Assembly: GCF_004348425.1 (NCBI RefSeq)
Contig: NZ_SMKK01000056.1
Coordinates: 1-43,597 of the forward strand
DNA length: 43,597 nt
Direction of reading: 5' to 3'
DNA from: Actinomadura sp. 7K507
GTDB lineage: Bacteria > Actinomycetota > Actinomycetes > Streptosporangiales > Streptosporangiaceae
Shown piece after piece: positions 16,042-24,308 of this stretch. How positions within the stretch are numbered: position 1 is the first letter of the stretch; every line of letters begins with the position of its first letter. The translations under genes were made by a program, and so were the position numbers. The notes under the pieces were generated by a model. It searched no databases, was not told the origin of the DNA, and worked only from the letters and a program-made list of their open reading frames with translations.

Positions 16042-16868
16042 TGGGAGAGCGTAGCGGTCGCGGCGGCCTGGGCGGGGCGCCGACGGCTCACCACGCGCCC
16101 GCGGCGGCGGGCCAGCCACATGAACACGACGGTCAGCGCCAGACCGGCTCCCACGGAGAACAGGCTCGCCTCCGGGCCGAACTCGCCACCGCTGACCACG
16201 GTCGGTCCCGACGCCACACCGTCCAGCAGGCCCTCGATGTCGCCGTTGCCGGAGACCTCACTGCCGAAGATGCCGGCCTGGGCGAAGTTCCAGCCGAAGT
16301 GCAGGCCGATCGGCACCCACAGGTTGCGGGTGGCGGCGTAGGCGGCGGCGAGCATGCCCCCGGCCTCGACCGCGATGGCGATCACACCCCACAGGCTGGC
16401 GTCGGGGTTGGTCAGGTGCATGAAGCCGAAGAACAAACCGGTAAGCGTCAGCGCCAGCCACGTGCCGATGCGCTCCTCGACGATCCGGAACAGGACGCCC
16501 CGGAAGAGCAGTTCCTCCGTCACGGCGACGGCGGCCATGAGGCCGAGCAGCCCGACCGCGCCCGCCACCGAGCCGATACCGTCGACCCGGTAGCCGCCGA
16601 ACATGGCGATGTTCATGATGACGAACCCGAACATCGCGAAACCGATCAGCATGCCCCGGCCGATGGCGGCGCCCGCGCCCTCCTTGGCCACCTCCACCGG
16701 CGCGCGGTCCTCGGTCCGCCGCACCACCCAGGCGTAGACGAGCAGCGCGAGCACGGCGGTCGCCGCACCGAAAACCAGCATGAGAAACGCGTTCCCCGCC
16801 GCGGCAACGGCCTGCCCACCGACGAAAGCGACCGCCCCGACGGCCAAGAACTGCTTCAGCAGGCGCAT
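16038..16868 (-). CDS. CPBP-family intramembrane metalloprotease (CAAX/bacteriocin-processing type)
   Basis: A 276-residue protein with about seven hydrophobic segments. The catalytic motif is VTEELLFRG (Glu118, Glu119, Arg123), with GFMHL (His151) and a second His in LHFGWN (about 195), all needed for the glutamate-type intramembrane protease. ATG 16868 was chosen for GGAGGAG just upstream; an earlier in-frame start adds unconserved residues. It leads the two-component operon, so it may process a membrane signal or peptide sensed by the kinase. That link is inference. Confidence 0.9.
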   Translation of the reverse strand: MRLLKQFLAVGAVAFVGGQAVAAAGNAFLMLVFGAATAVLALLVYAWVVRRTEDRAPVEVAKEGAGAAIGRGMLIGFAMFGFVIMNIAMFGGYRVDGIGSVAGAVGLLGLMAAVAVTEELLFRGVLFRIVEERIGTWLALTLTGLFFGFMHLTNPDASLWGVIAIAVEAGGMLAAAYAATRNLWVPIGLHFGWNFAQAGIFGSEVSGNGDIEGLLDGVASGPTVVSGGEFGPEASLFSVGAGLALTVVFMWLARRRGRVVSRRRPAQAAATATLSQ

Positions 16869-17070
16869 GAAAACTCCTCCACGAGACTCCGCCGCACGGC
16901 GCCGCGGCACACCGAGGACGCTACGAATCCGGGCCCCCCGGAGTCTTCACCGCACAGTGGACACTCACCGGTAGCTCGCACGGGGGACAGTCCCGTCGCG
17001 GCGAATGCGCAGGCGGAGACGAGTCGCAACAATCGTCCAGCACCTTCGACCATTACCGGGGAGCATCGCC

Positions 17071-18186
17071 ATGAGCACACGCATCTCATCGACCTTGCAC
17101 AGTGCCCGATCCCACAACCTGCTCCTCGAAATCGCCACACTCACCGGCCATTCGGACGCGGGCTCGCCACCGGCACTGTCCGGCTGGGCGGTCGCCGACG
17201 ACCGAGGAATCTTCATCCGGGTCGCCCAGGACGCGGAAGAGCAGATCGTTCACTTCGAGCTCTGGGATAACGACCCGGCCGGCCGGCGGTCTCCGCCTCC
17301 GTCGCGGGACGATCTCCCAGTAGAGGTCCAGGAGACCTTCACCATCGACGCTCCCACCGGAGAACTGGCGTTCAGGGAGAGGAACGGCACCGTCCGGAAC
17401 GTTTTCACCGTCCGACCTGGCAGGTACCACGCGCGGATCGCCGGGCGGCAGCGAAAGATGGCCCGTGAGCGCGCCGCCGCCGGCAGGATTTCGAACGGCA
17501 GGGAGAGCTACACGGTACAACTGTGGCCGGAAAGCGCATCCACCGGCAACGGTCTCGTCGCAGCCACCCAACATGTCGCGACGACCGGCTACGGCATGTT
17601 CGGCTTTTACGACGAGAACGAGGACAGCGACCACCCCGAGCCAGAGATCACCGGCGCTTGGTTCTCCGCGACAAGCCGCGCGGTAGACGTCCGTCCCATG
17701 TGCCAACTGCCAGAACCAGGGATCCGGTTCGAACTGTGGGCTGACGCTCCCCCCGGCGACGTCCTGCATACCGGGGATGAACCAGAGGTGCAGAAAAGGC
17801 TGAAGTTCCAGGTGACGCAGGGATCGATCGCCCTGTACGCAGTCGCCGCAGGGTCGGAACCGGGTGCCTTCTCGCTGCCACCCGGCGGGTACCACCTACA
17901 CCTACTCGGCTACCGCCGCAGCATAATGCCCACCATCGAAAAGGAACTTTACGCCCGCGAGATCTCTCCCCTCGATGACGAGTGGAAACGCACCGAGGGC
18001 ACCGAACTATACGTAGCGAGATTCTGGCCAGAGCACGACAACGGCGAGCCGGAAGCGGCACAGCAGTGGGAACCCGATCGCCTCAAAGCCATTCGCACCT
18101 GGGCGAAGACCAACGGCCTGGCGGTCAACGACTCGGGCCCGATCCCTCCAACCATCATCGCCCAGTACGACGCCGCTACACCTTGA
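17071..18186 (+). CDS. Two-repeat beta-rich protein with C-terminal Lsr2-like DNA-binding domain
   Basis: A 371-residue protein from ATG 17071 (GGGGAG upstream). Residues about 35-165 and 195-325 are two copies of one domain: each begins near FELW, has a GxYHxxxxGxxR motif (RPGRYHARIAGRQR; PPGGYHLHLLGYRR) and ends YxxxxWPE. I do not recognise this repeated domain. Residues about 335-371 (LKAIRTWAKTNGLAV, then GPIPPTIIAQYDAAT) match the C-terminal helix-loop-helix of Lsr2, but the Arg-Gly-Arg that enters the AT-rich minor groove reads Ser-Gly-Pro. It is divergent from the CPBP/two-component operon. It could be a nucleoid-linked or immunity-type protein; function unknown. Confidence 0.8.
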   Translation: MSTRISSTLHSARSHNLLLEIATLTGHSDAGSPPALSGWAVADDRGIFIRVAQDAEEQIVHFELWDNDPAGRRSPPPSRDDLPVEVQETFTIDAPTGELAFRERNGTVRNVFTVRPGRYHARIAGRQRKMARERAAAGRISNGRESYTVQLWPESASTGNGLVAATQHVATTGYGMFGFYDENEDSDHPEPEITGAWFSATSRAVDVRPMCQLPEPGIRFELWADAPPGDVLHTGDEPEVQKRLKFQVTQGSIALYAVAAGSEPGAFSLPPGGYHLHLLGYRRSIMPTIEKELYAREISPLDDEWKRTEGTELYVARFWPEHDNGEPEAAQQWEPDRLKAIRTWAKTNGLAVNDSGPIPPTIIAQYDAATP

Positions 18187-18347
18187 CCGCCAGGCGGGAT
18201 CGCGGGTCTACGGCCGTTCACCGGGCGGAAAGATCTTGGTGGGGGAGGTCGGATAAGCCGGGCTGGTGTCTCTGGTCAACGTCCGGTTCCAGCCGGTACG
18301 GCGCGGCACACAGGAGGTCCGGGGCGTCCTGCACAAGTCGTTCAGGG

Positions 18348-18620
18348 TCACCACCTCGCACGGCGGCCCGCAAGGCTGCCTTCGCCGCGGCGAACACGGA
18401 CTTCTTCAACATGGCCGTGGAGGGCGGAGAGCGACGGATGGGTGCCCTGCACTGGGCAGTGGGCGGATACCCCAATCTCGCCGACGGCCGGCCGGTGACC
18501 GGACTCGGTGACAACGGCACCGGGGACATCGCGCCCGGCACCACCGCCGGAGTCAGCGCAAACGGCCGCACGTTCCACCTGCTGTGGTGGACGGACGGTC
18601 GAACGTATCCGCGGGCGTGA
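18348..18620 (+). pseudogene. Remnant of a phosphodiester glycosidase (NAGPA-domain) gene
   Basis: One frame reads AAFAAANTDFFNMAVEGG, then ALHWAVGGYPNLADGRPV, then TTAGVSANGRTFHLLWWTDG, resembling the NAGPA/phosphodiester glycosidase domain. No proper start or upstream half is present in this frame, and the conserved C-terminal part of the domain is missing. A decayed fragment. The 211 bp that follow (to 18831) hold no gene I can support. Confidence 0.5.
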
Positions 18621-18831
18621 CCAGGTGGAGATCGCCGAAATCGTGCGCCACCGGAGGCCAGAGATCACTGGAGCGAACGGGCAGCTGGCCGAGGCCGAGC
18701 GCGTCGACGGTTCCGCCCCACCGGATGCGGGCCCCCGGACCGCCCCCGAATGGCACTCCTGGACGCGCTCGAGGATCTTGGCGCCATGGATGATGAGGAA
18801 TAGTCAACACCTGTGGATCGGGTCTTTCGTG

Positions 18832-19200
18832 TCAGTGGAGTTGGCCGGCTTGGTGTAGGTGGTCGAAGATGCTCTGGTCGACGGGGGATACCTGGTCGCG
18901 GTCGGCGTAGGTGAGCCAGACGAGTTCCGCGATTTCGCTGTTGGGGGTCGGCTGGCCATGGTGGTCGGCGGTGTAGCGGGTCATCTGCACGGTGACGCCG
19001 GCGGTGTGGCCGTGGGCTTGCGCACGGTAGGTGCCCACGTGCGTGGCGGTGGCCGGGACGATGGCGATGGCGATGGCGAGTTCTTCGTCGATTTCCCTGA
19101 TCAGGGTGTCAAGGTCGGTTTCGCCGACTTCACGTTTGCCGCCGGGATGTAGTAGACGTCCTTGCCGTGTGAACGGGTGCTGAGGATCTTGCCGTTGTCC
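18832..19200 (-). pseudogene. Frameshifted, 5'-truncated Nudix hydrolase gene
   Basis: The Nudix box is recognisable: GGKREVGETDLDTLIREIDEEL fits G-x5-E-x7-R-E-x2-E-E. Upstream residues (LDNGKILSTRSHGKDVYYIP) also fit the family, but lie in a different frame: one base is missing in the Pro-Gly-Gly codons near 19141-19146. Before residue LDNG the frame continues into IS256 transposase sequence, so the true N-terminus is gone. The C-terminal half is complete to TGA 18832. Probably inactive; a sequencing error could explain the frameshift but not the fusion. Confidence 0.7.
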
Positions 19201-19579
19201 AGCCACAGGTAGACGTAGTCGACCTCGGACAGGTCACGGTCGGCGAAAATCCGCTGGTCGGCCTTCCACTGCTCGGTGAGCCTTCCGGTGCTCTGTGATC
19301 GTGGTGATGACCGGCCCCGACAGCCCGGCCGACGAACCGAGGAACTGGCCCAGTGCCGGGACGAAATCCCCGCTCGACAGGCCGTGCATGTACAGCAGCG
19401 GCGGCACCTCGGTCACCCGCGGGGTCTAACGCGCTCGGGGCGGCAGGATTGCGCACGACCAGACGACGCCCCTGCTCGTCGCGCTCGTCGAACTCGTCGC
19501 GCTCGTCGATGAACCGGGCGACGTAGGCGTCGACCCCGGCTTCCCCGGACGTTGGCGCGTCGGCCTGCGTGAGCCTCAA
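19201..19579 (-). mobile_element. IS256-family transposase remnant
   Basis: Two frames carry pieces of an IS256 (mutator-type) transposase: DAYVARFIDERDEFDERDEQ plus GRRLVVRN near 19440-19540, and PPLLYMHGLSSGDFVPALGQ plus FLGSSAGLSGPVI near 19300-19400. ADRDLSEVDYVYLW follows near 19205-19250. The segment between the first two blocks is deleted and the C-terminal catalytic half is absent. It joins the Nudix fragment at about 19200. Confidence 0.75.
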
Positions 19580-19639
19580 CAGATCACCGGGAAGGCCCGC
19601 CCCTTTCCGGCCGATCCACAGACATCAGATCTTCGTAGG

Positions 19640-21040
19640 CGTCAAGCGGCGGCGGCGAGGGGCTCCGAAGGCTGTCGTCTCGTCGTAGTGCTGGCCGGTC
19701 TGGAGGCAGTGGAACAGGCAGCCGAGCATGCGGTTGAAGGTGTTGCGCAGGGCGCTGGAGTGCCGGTCGCCGGCGTGGCGGCGGTGGTCGTAGTGGGCTC
19801 TGGGGCCGGTGGCTTTGAGGGAGGCGACGCCCGGACGTAGCCGGCGGCGGCCAGCCGCTGGTTCTTGACCTTGCGGTGGTGGACGGCGAGGGATCGGCCG
19901 GTGACGCGGGTGATCGGTGCCGCTCTGGCGTAGGCCTTGAGGGCGCGGGCGTCGGCGAACCGGGTGCGGTCGTCGCCGATCTCGGCCAGGACCCGGGCGC
20001 CGGTCAGGTCGGCCAGACCGGGGAAGCTGGTGATGACGGCGGCGTCGGGGTGCGGTGGAAGGCCTGGCCGGTGGCCTCGGCCAGGTCGTCGGCGGCCTGG
20101 CAGGCTGCGTCCGGTTGCAGGAGCAGCGCGCGGGTCTGGGCGCCGAACGCGTCCTCGACCAGCGGGAGCTGGCGCAGGGACCCCTGGCGGAACAGGGGTG
20201 TGGAGCCGGTCGGTCCAGACGTCAAGGTTGCGCTGACGGCCGCAGCGGCGCAGCGCGGCCTTCAGCCGGGTGCGAGTGAGCTTGGCCGCTTTGGTGGGGG
20301 TGGCTGCTGCGGCAAGGACGGCGCGGGACTCGCGGCTGGTCAAGGCCGATGCCCTTGACTTGAAAGGCCATCAGCGCGGCCGGGAAGTACTCGCGTAGTA
20401 GGGAGCGGAGCTGGTTGGCGATCTGCTGCCGGTTCCAGACTGCGTCCGGCTGCGCGCGGGCCAGTACCGCGATCGCCTGGACCAGATCAGAGTCGGCGGG
20501 AAGCGGCCGGTGGTGGGCGGCGTCGACGCGCAGGATGTCGGCCAGCCTCATCGCGTCCGCGTGGTCGGACTTGGCCCGCGCGACGCTGTGCCGCTCGCGG
20601 TAACGGGCGACCGACAGCGGGTTGATCGCGTACACCGTGCGGCCGGTGGCGCGCAGGCAGGCGACCAAAGGCCCGCGGGTGGTCTCGATCGCGACCGGGA
20701 TCTGCCGGTCGGGGTGTCGCCGTGCTCGGCCAGCAGTTGCGGCAGTGTCTTCCAGCCGGCGGCATCGTCGGTGATGCGCCGGTGCGCTACCAGCGTGCCG
20801 TCGGTGTCGACCAGGGCGACGTCGTGGTGCTTCTCGCTCCAGTCGATTCCGCAGGTCACCTTCAACGTCTCCTCCTTGAGAGGGTTGGTGCAGCTTGCGA
20901 GCCGGGCAGGGGCACGCTGCGCCCTACCTAATGAGGGAGCTCGATGGCTTGACTCTCAATGACCAGTTCGTGGCCCCAGCCGACCGCAGGCCCGCGCTCT
21001 GCGTCAGGGCTCACAGGCCCAGTTGATCGAGCGAGGCTCC
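19640..21040 (-). mobile_element. Decayed IS110-family element (approximate limits)
   Basis: The element holds the multiply frameshifted transposase gene at 19642-20865 and about 175 bp of non-coding DNA 5' of it (20866-21040), where IS110-group elements keep their left end and bridge RNA gene. I see no terminal inverted repeats, as expected for this family, so the limits are estimates. Confidence 0.5.
19642..20865 (-). pseudogene. IS110-family transposase, multiply frameshifted
   Basis: From ATG 20865 the N-terminal RuvC-like domain is clear (VTCGIDWSEKHHDVALVDTD, with the first catalytic Asp). The frame shifts near 20700 into VACLRATGRTVYAINPLSVA and KSDHADAMRLADIL (the Asp-rich DEDD motif), and again near 20340 and 20220. 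The C-terminal transposase-20 domain (ITSFPGLADLTGARVLAEIG, then FADARALKAYARAAPITRVTG) is intact around 19890-20040, ending in another shifted frame. At least three frameshifts mean no functional recombinase. Confidence 0.8.
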
Positions 21041-21310
21041 CTACGGCCGGCTCAGCCCACGATCTTGCTCGCCAGCCCGCCCCGGCCGCGTGCAGCGTGC
21101 ACCACCAGGAGTGCGCGCTCCGATCCATTCCCAGACGTCAGCCCGGGCCAGGCGCCTGCTGGGTGACGGCCGAAACGCCAGCCGCGCGGCCTCAAAGAAG
21201 AACTCCAGGTCCAGGGGATTGACGGGCGTCTCCGGTGTCCGCCGACCGTCCCCCGACAGGGACGAACGGCCCGGCTCGAAGCACTCCGCCAGCCTGTGGA
21301 GAGGGCTCAC
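21041..21310 (-). CDS. Hypothetical protein, probably truncated
   Basis: An 89-residue frame from GTG 21310. The first two thirds have strong G/C third-position bias and protein-like composition (TPVNPLDLEFFFEAARLAFR, then ADVWEWIG). The last third loses this and runs toward the IS110 element, suggesting the original 3' end was replaced. No family recognised and only a weak ribosome-binding site. Confidence 0.3.
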   Translation of the reverse strand: MSPLHRLAECFEPGRSSLSGDGRRTPETPVNPLDLEFFFEAARLAFRPSPSRRLARADVWEWIGARTPGGARCTRPGRAGEQDRGLSRP

Positions 21311-21497
21311 CGGTCCCGCGTCTCAAGTAGACGTCCGTGGCCCGGGACCGCGCCGTTCAGAAGTCATCAGGTCTCAAGGATTGCTCGCCATGGATCGCCG
21401 GGGCATGTCGCTGGCTGTGCTTTCGGCGGTTCCCTGGTTGTCGCCGGGCCGTGGGCTCGCGCGGCGGTGCGCCGGGGGAACCGGTCGGTCCCGGAGG

Positions 21498-22760
21498 TCA
21501 TGCGGCCTGGTTCCAGGGTGGTGGGCGGCTGGTCGCGGTGGGTGTTCCGGTTTCGCCTGGGATGCCGGTTCCGGGTTGTTGGAGGCGGTAGGTGTAGTGG
21601 CCTTGGGTATCGCGGTGGACGGCGACGTGACCGGGGTGGGCAGCCTTGTAGCGGTTGTGGAATCCGCAGGTGAGGGTGAGTTGATCGATGTCGGTGGGGC
21701 TGTTGCCCAGGGCCCAGCCGTGGACGTGGTCGACCTCGCTCAAGGTCCCGGGGACTTCGCAGCCGACCACTGCGCAGGTGGGGTAGAGGGCTTCCAGGAC
21801 GCGTCGCTGCCCAGGTGTGGCGAACCGTTCCCGGTAGCCGAGGTAGAGCGGTATGTGGCCGCGTCCCAGCAGCAGGGGTGACACTCCGGCGGCCAGGGCG
21901 ATCCGGCGGGCCTGCTCAGCGGGGATGGGGGTGCCGTCGGTGAGTCTCGCGGGTGTGGTGCCGCCGGTGAGGGTGTCCAGGTCGCAGATGACGGTGACCT
22001 TGGTGGCGCGGTGCCCGCCTGACAGCACGGCCGACAGCGCCGCCGCGGTGCGTTCGGGCAGGTCGCGGTCGTCGTCGGTTCCGGCGGGTTTGGCCAGCGG
22101 CCCGAGGGTTCCGTCCCAGATGGCGGCGTCTTCGGCGTTGAGCCACCCTGTGATGTACCGGCCGCCGTCCAGAGAGCGTGTCGAGTCGATCCAGGAGCGT
22201 TGGTAGCCGCGTTCGGCGTCGCGGGGCGGCTGTTCGGTGCCGTCGCGTTCGGCGATGACGTCACGGATCCGTTTGCCGAACGAGGCGATCTTCCCAGCGG
22301 AGAAGTCCTGGTCGACCATGCCGAGCAGGATGTCTTCGGCGGCGGCGCAGTCCTCATCGTCGAGACGGGCGACCGCACCGGCGATGGTGGCGGCGTACCC
22401 GAAGGACAGGTCACCGGTGCTCCACCGCCTGATGACTTCGGTGAGGCGGTGCCGCTGCCGGGCGAGGGTGAGGCGTTCCCTGGCGCGGGTGTCGCGCATG
22501 CCGAGCCGGTTGCGCAGCCATGACTGGGTGGAGGGGAAGCCCCATCGCTGTGCCTCGCGACCGGCGTCCACGACGGACACGAACCCGGCGAGCGCGGCCT
22601 CGTTCCTGTCGTTGGCCGCGGAAAGAACCTCGGTCAGTTCCAGGCAGGCGGCCGCCGATTCGGGCGGCTCACGGCGGGCGAGTTCGGTCGCGATCGCGGA
22701 TGCGGCGTTCACCAATTCCATGGTGGACGCCCCCGCCAGGTCGACCGCGACTCTTTCCAT
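21498..22760 (-). CDS. DUF222 / 13E12-repeat family HNH endonuclease
   Basis: A 420-residue protein of the large actinobacterial 13E12 family. Residues about 20-300 form the helical DUF222 domain (RERLTLARQRHRLTEVIRRW; LPERTAAALSAVLSGGHRAT). The C-terminal HNH nuclease shows CAVVGCEVPG, EVDHVHGWALGN and LTLTCGFHNRYK, with two zinc-type Cys, the catalytic His-His pair and the Asn-x-x-Lys end. ATG 22760 follows GGGGG. These genes often occur in multiple copies and next to mobile DNA, as here, between an IS110 remnant and a structured repeat. Intact frame; biological role unsettled in the family. Confidence 0.9.
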   Translation of the reverse strand: MERVAVDLAGASTMELVNAASAIATELARREPPESAAACLELTEVLSAANDRNEAALAGFVSVVDAGREAQRWGFPSTQSWLRNRLGMRDTRARERLTLARQRHRLTEVIRRWSTGDLSFGYAATIAGAVARLDDEDCAAAEDILLGMVDQDFSAGKIASFGKRIRDVIAERDGTEQPPRDAERGYQRSWIDSTRSLDGGRYITGWLNAEDAAIWDGTLGPLAKPAGTDDDRDLPERTAAALSAVLSGGHRATKVTVICDLDTLTGGTTPARLTDGTPIPAEQARRIALAAGVSPLLLGRGHIPLYLGYRERFATPGQRRVLEALYPTCAVVGCEVPGTLSEVDHVHGWALGNSPTDIDQLTLTCGFHNRYKAAHPGHVAVHRDTQGHYTYRLQQPGTGIPGETGTPTATSRPPPWNQAA

Positions 22761-22970
22761 ACCCCCGATTATAAAGCCCGTGCACCTTTTCCCGTGACCG
22801 TCCGCGGTTCGATTATTGTCACCGTCGCGCCATGTCGGAGTTTGACGGTATTTCACAAAGAGGCGAATCGGAAAAATCGGGCGCCACTGACCTGCGAGCC
22901 AGTCAACCATTACGAGTGATGGCCGTGAATTGATAGCTTTCTGGGTGATGCACAATGGGGTTCTTGGCTG

Positions 22971-23146
22971 GCGGTGGGGGCGGCGCGTCGGGCAGAGGGC
23001 AGGCGGAGCCTGCCCGACGAAAAGCTGCACTCAGGGGCCGCAGAGGCTCCGAAGTCAAGGGTGGGACGGAGTCCCATCGCGAAGCGACGCCGAAGGCGCC
23101 CTTGACTTTGGAGGGGCGGCCCCGTACGCAGCGCCGCCCCCACCGC
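22971..23146. other. 176-bp multi-hairpin element closed by a perfect 16-bp stem
   Basis: GCGGTGGGGGCGGCGC (22971-22986) is the exact reverse complement of 23131-23146. Inside are, in order: hairpin 22997-23004/23008-23015 with a GGA loop; 23035-23040/23046-23051 (one G-T pair); a 10-bp perfect stem 23052-23061/23099-23108 enclosing three mini-hairpins at 23063-23075 (loop GGA), 23077-23087 (TCGC-GAA-GCGA) and 23088-23098 (CGCC-GAA-GGCG); and 23114-23117/23121-23124. No protein frame is supported. It could be a structured RNA, a non-autonomous mobile element or a single-strand DNA signal. The rest of 22761-23286 shows no gene. Confidence 0.75.
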
Positions 23147-23159
23147 ACGGCACCGAATC

Positions 23160-23204
23160 ACGGGCTCACGGAACCACGGGCTCACGGAACCACGGGTCAC
23201 GAAC
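23160..23204. repeat. 16-bp tandem repeats beside the hairpin element
   Basis: ACGGGCTCACGGAACC occurs at 23160-23175 and 23176-23191, followed by a degenerate third copy, 13 bp after the outer stem of the multi-hairpin element. Confidence 0.85.
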
Positions 23205-23286
23205 AACGAACTGCGACTACGAACGCAGAATCAGCACGCGAAGCCGGGAATGGGAATCGCTCCAGAGGTCAGGCATTCTTCAGAGA

Positions 23287-23420
23287 CTAGGCAAGGTTCC
23301 TGAAGTCGTTGGGGGGAAGGAGCTTGAGTCCGTCGTAGTTCTTGCTGTCGCGGATGGCAACGGTATCGCTGAAGCGGGCAGGAATGACGTTTTCCCAGCG
23401 ACTTCTATTCGGGCGTTTGG
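23287..23420 (-). pseudogene. DUF397-domain remnant
   Basis: The last 30 residues of a leftward frame, RFSDTVAIRDSKNYDGLKLL and PPNDFRNLA, match the C-terminal half of DUF397 proteins (VAVRDSKDPDGP pattern). The N-terminal half of the domain (the Trp-Arg-Lys-Ser start) is not present upstream, so this is a truncated copy. Confidence 0.5.
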
Positions 23421-23689
23421 GATTCAGCATGCCGTGACAGGCAGGATCGGGAAGACTCTCGGACACGGCGATGTGCCCCGAAACAAGCGTGGTGACCCCG
23501 GGCAGAAGAGATCTCACCCCAAGTTCTCGTCTGCCACCGAAAGCCGCCACGTGCTCACCTATCCTGCCATGCTCGACGTCCCGGCGAACTGATCCGCTTC
23601 GTCGCCGGACTGCTGCGGTCTGGCCGGCACGCCGCGCCGAGCGCCGGGCACGCGGGACCAGGAAGGGCACCGTCCCCGCCCCTTCAGGG

Positions 23690-24050
23690 ATGACCTGCCG
23701 GAAGCAGGCTCTGTTCACGATCGCGTGGTTCCGGGACAAGCCGAACATCACCCGACACGGCGTCGCGTTCGGGCTGTCGCAATCAACCGCCTACCAGTAC
23801 CTGCACGAGGCCGTCGACGTCCTGGCCGACCGCGCACCGGACCTGCATCAGGCCCTGGACAAGGCAGCCGCCGACGGACTGCCGCACCTGGATCTGGACG
23901 GGCAAGATCTTCGCCAGCGACCAATGCCGCGAGAAGACCGTGAGCGTGAAGGACGAAACGATCGACGCCTGGTTCTCCGGAAAGACCGGCGGTTTCGGCG
24001 GCGAGATCCAGATGCTGTCCGAACCGACGGCTGACCATCTGGTTCCGCGA
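23690..24050 (+). mobile_element. IS5-like (DDE) transposase fragment, frameshifted
   Basis: Residues KPNITRHGVAFGLSQSTAYQ, YLHEAVDVLADRAPDLHQAL and LPHLDLDG are followed, after a frame change near 23900, by GKIFASDQCREKTVSVKDET and IDAWFSGKTGGFGGEIQML. This is the helix-turn-helix region and first catalytic Asp of an actinobacterial IS5-type transposase. Both ends are missing. It merges in frame with the fragment that precedes the DUF397 gene. Confidence 0.7.
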
Positions 24051-24139
24051 CGTCCTGCCCTCGTGCCCTCCTGCCCTCGTGCCCTCCTACCTTCGTGTCC
24101 GGACCGTCAGCGCAGGTCAGGGTCGACTCACCACGGCCA

Positions 24140-24308
24140 ATCGATACGTATAGCCCGCATAGAGACGGCTATACGAGGACTCACGACAGATGATCCCGCA
24201 GACCTTGCGGAGCTCTCACGCGTCCTGGTTGATCTCCGGAACAGAACACTTCCGGGAGAGATGTCGCGAGACTTCATCAGGAAGGTGGCCGAAGAACGAT
24301 GGACCTGA
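24140..24308 (+). pseudogene. Tail of an unrecognised regulator-like gene upstream of DUF397
   Basis: The frame ending at TGA 24308 reads IARIETAIRGLTTDDPADLA, then ELSRVLVDLRNRTLPG, then SRDFIRKVAEERWT. It overlaps the DUF397 start by 10 bp, the position where a helix-turn-helix partner gene usually sits. No start codon is present; upstream it fuses to the transposase fragment. Codon use (ATA, CGA, ACA) is less GC-rich than its surroundings. Confidence 0.35.
24147..24175. promoter_or_regulatory. Perfect 9-bp inverted repeat upstream of the DUF397 gene
   Basis: CGTATAGCC (24147-24155) and GGCTATACG (24167-24175) are separated by 11 bases, in an AT-richer patch. It may be an operator, or a relic of a mobile-element end. 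Assignment is open. Confidence 0.4.

Noticed and set aside
18508..18858. Rightward frame of 116 codons after the glycosidase remnant
   Set aside because: No domain, no convincing start, and it overlaps both the remnant and the opposite-strand Nudix fragment.
21498..22760. HNH gene as a homing endonuclease or restriction enzyme
   Set aside because: The DUF222 domain places it in the 13E12 family; no intein, intron or methylase partner is visible.
22971..23146. Multi-hairpin element as a CRISPR array, tRNA or simple terminator
   Set aside because: No repeat-spacer periodicity, no tRNA fold or conserved loops, and far too long and branched for a terminator.
22971..23146. Multi-hairpin element as a HEARO/OMEGA RNA
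   Set aside because: The adjacent nuclease is DUF222-HNH, not IscB or TnpB, and I see no matching conserved core.
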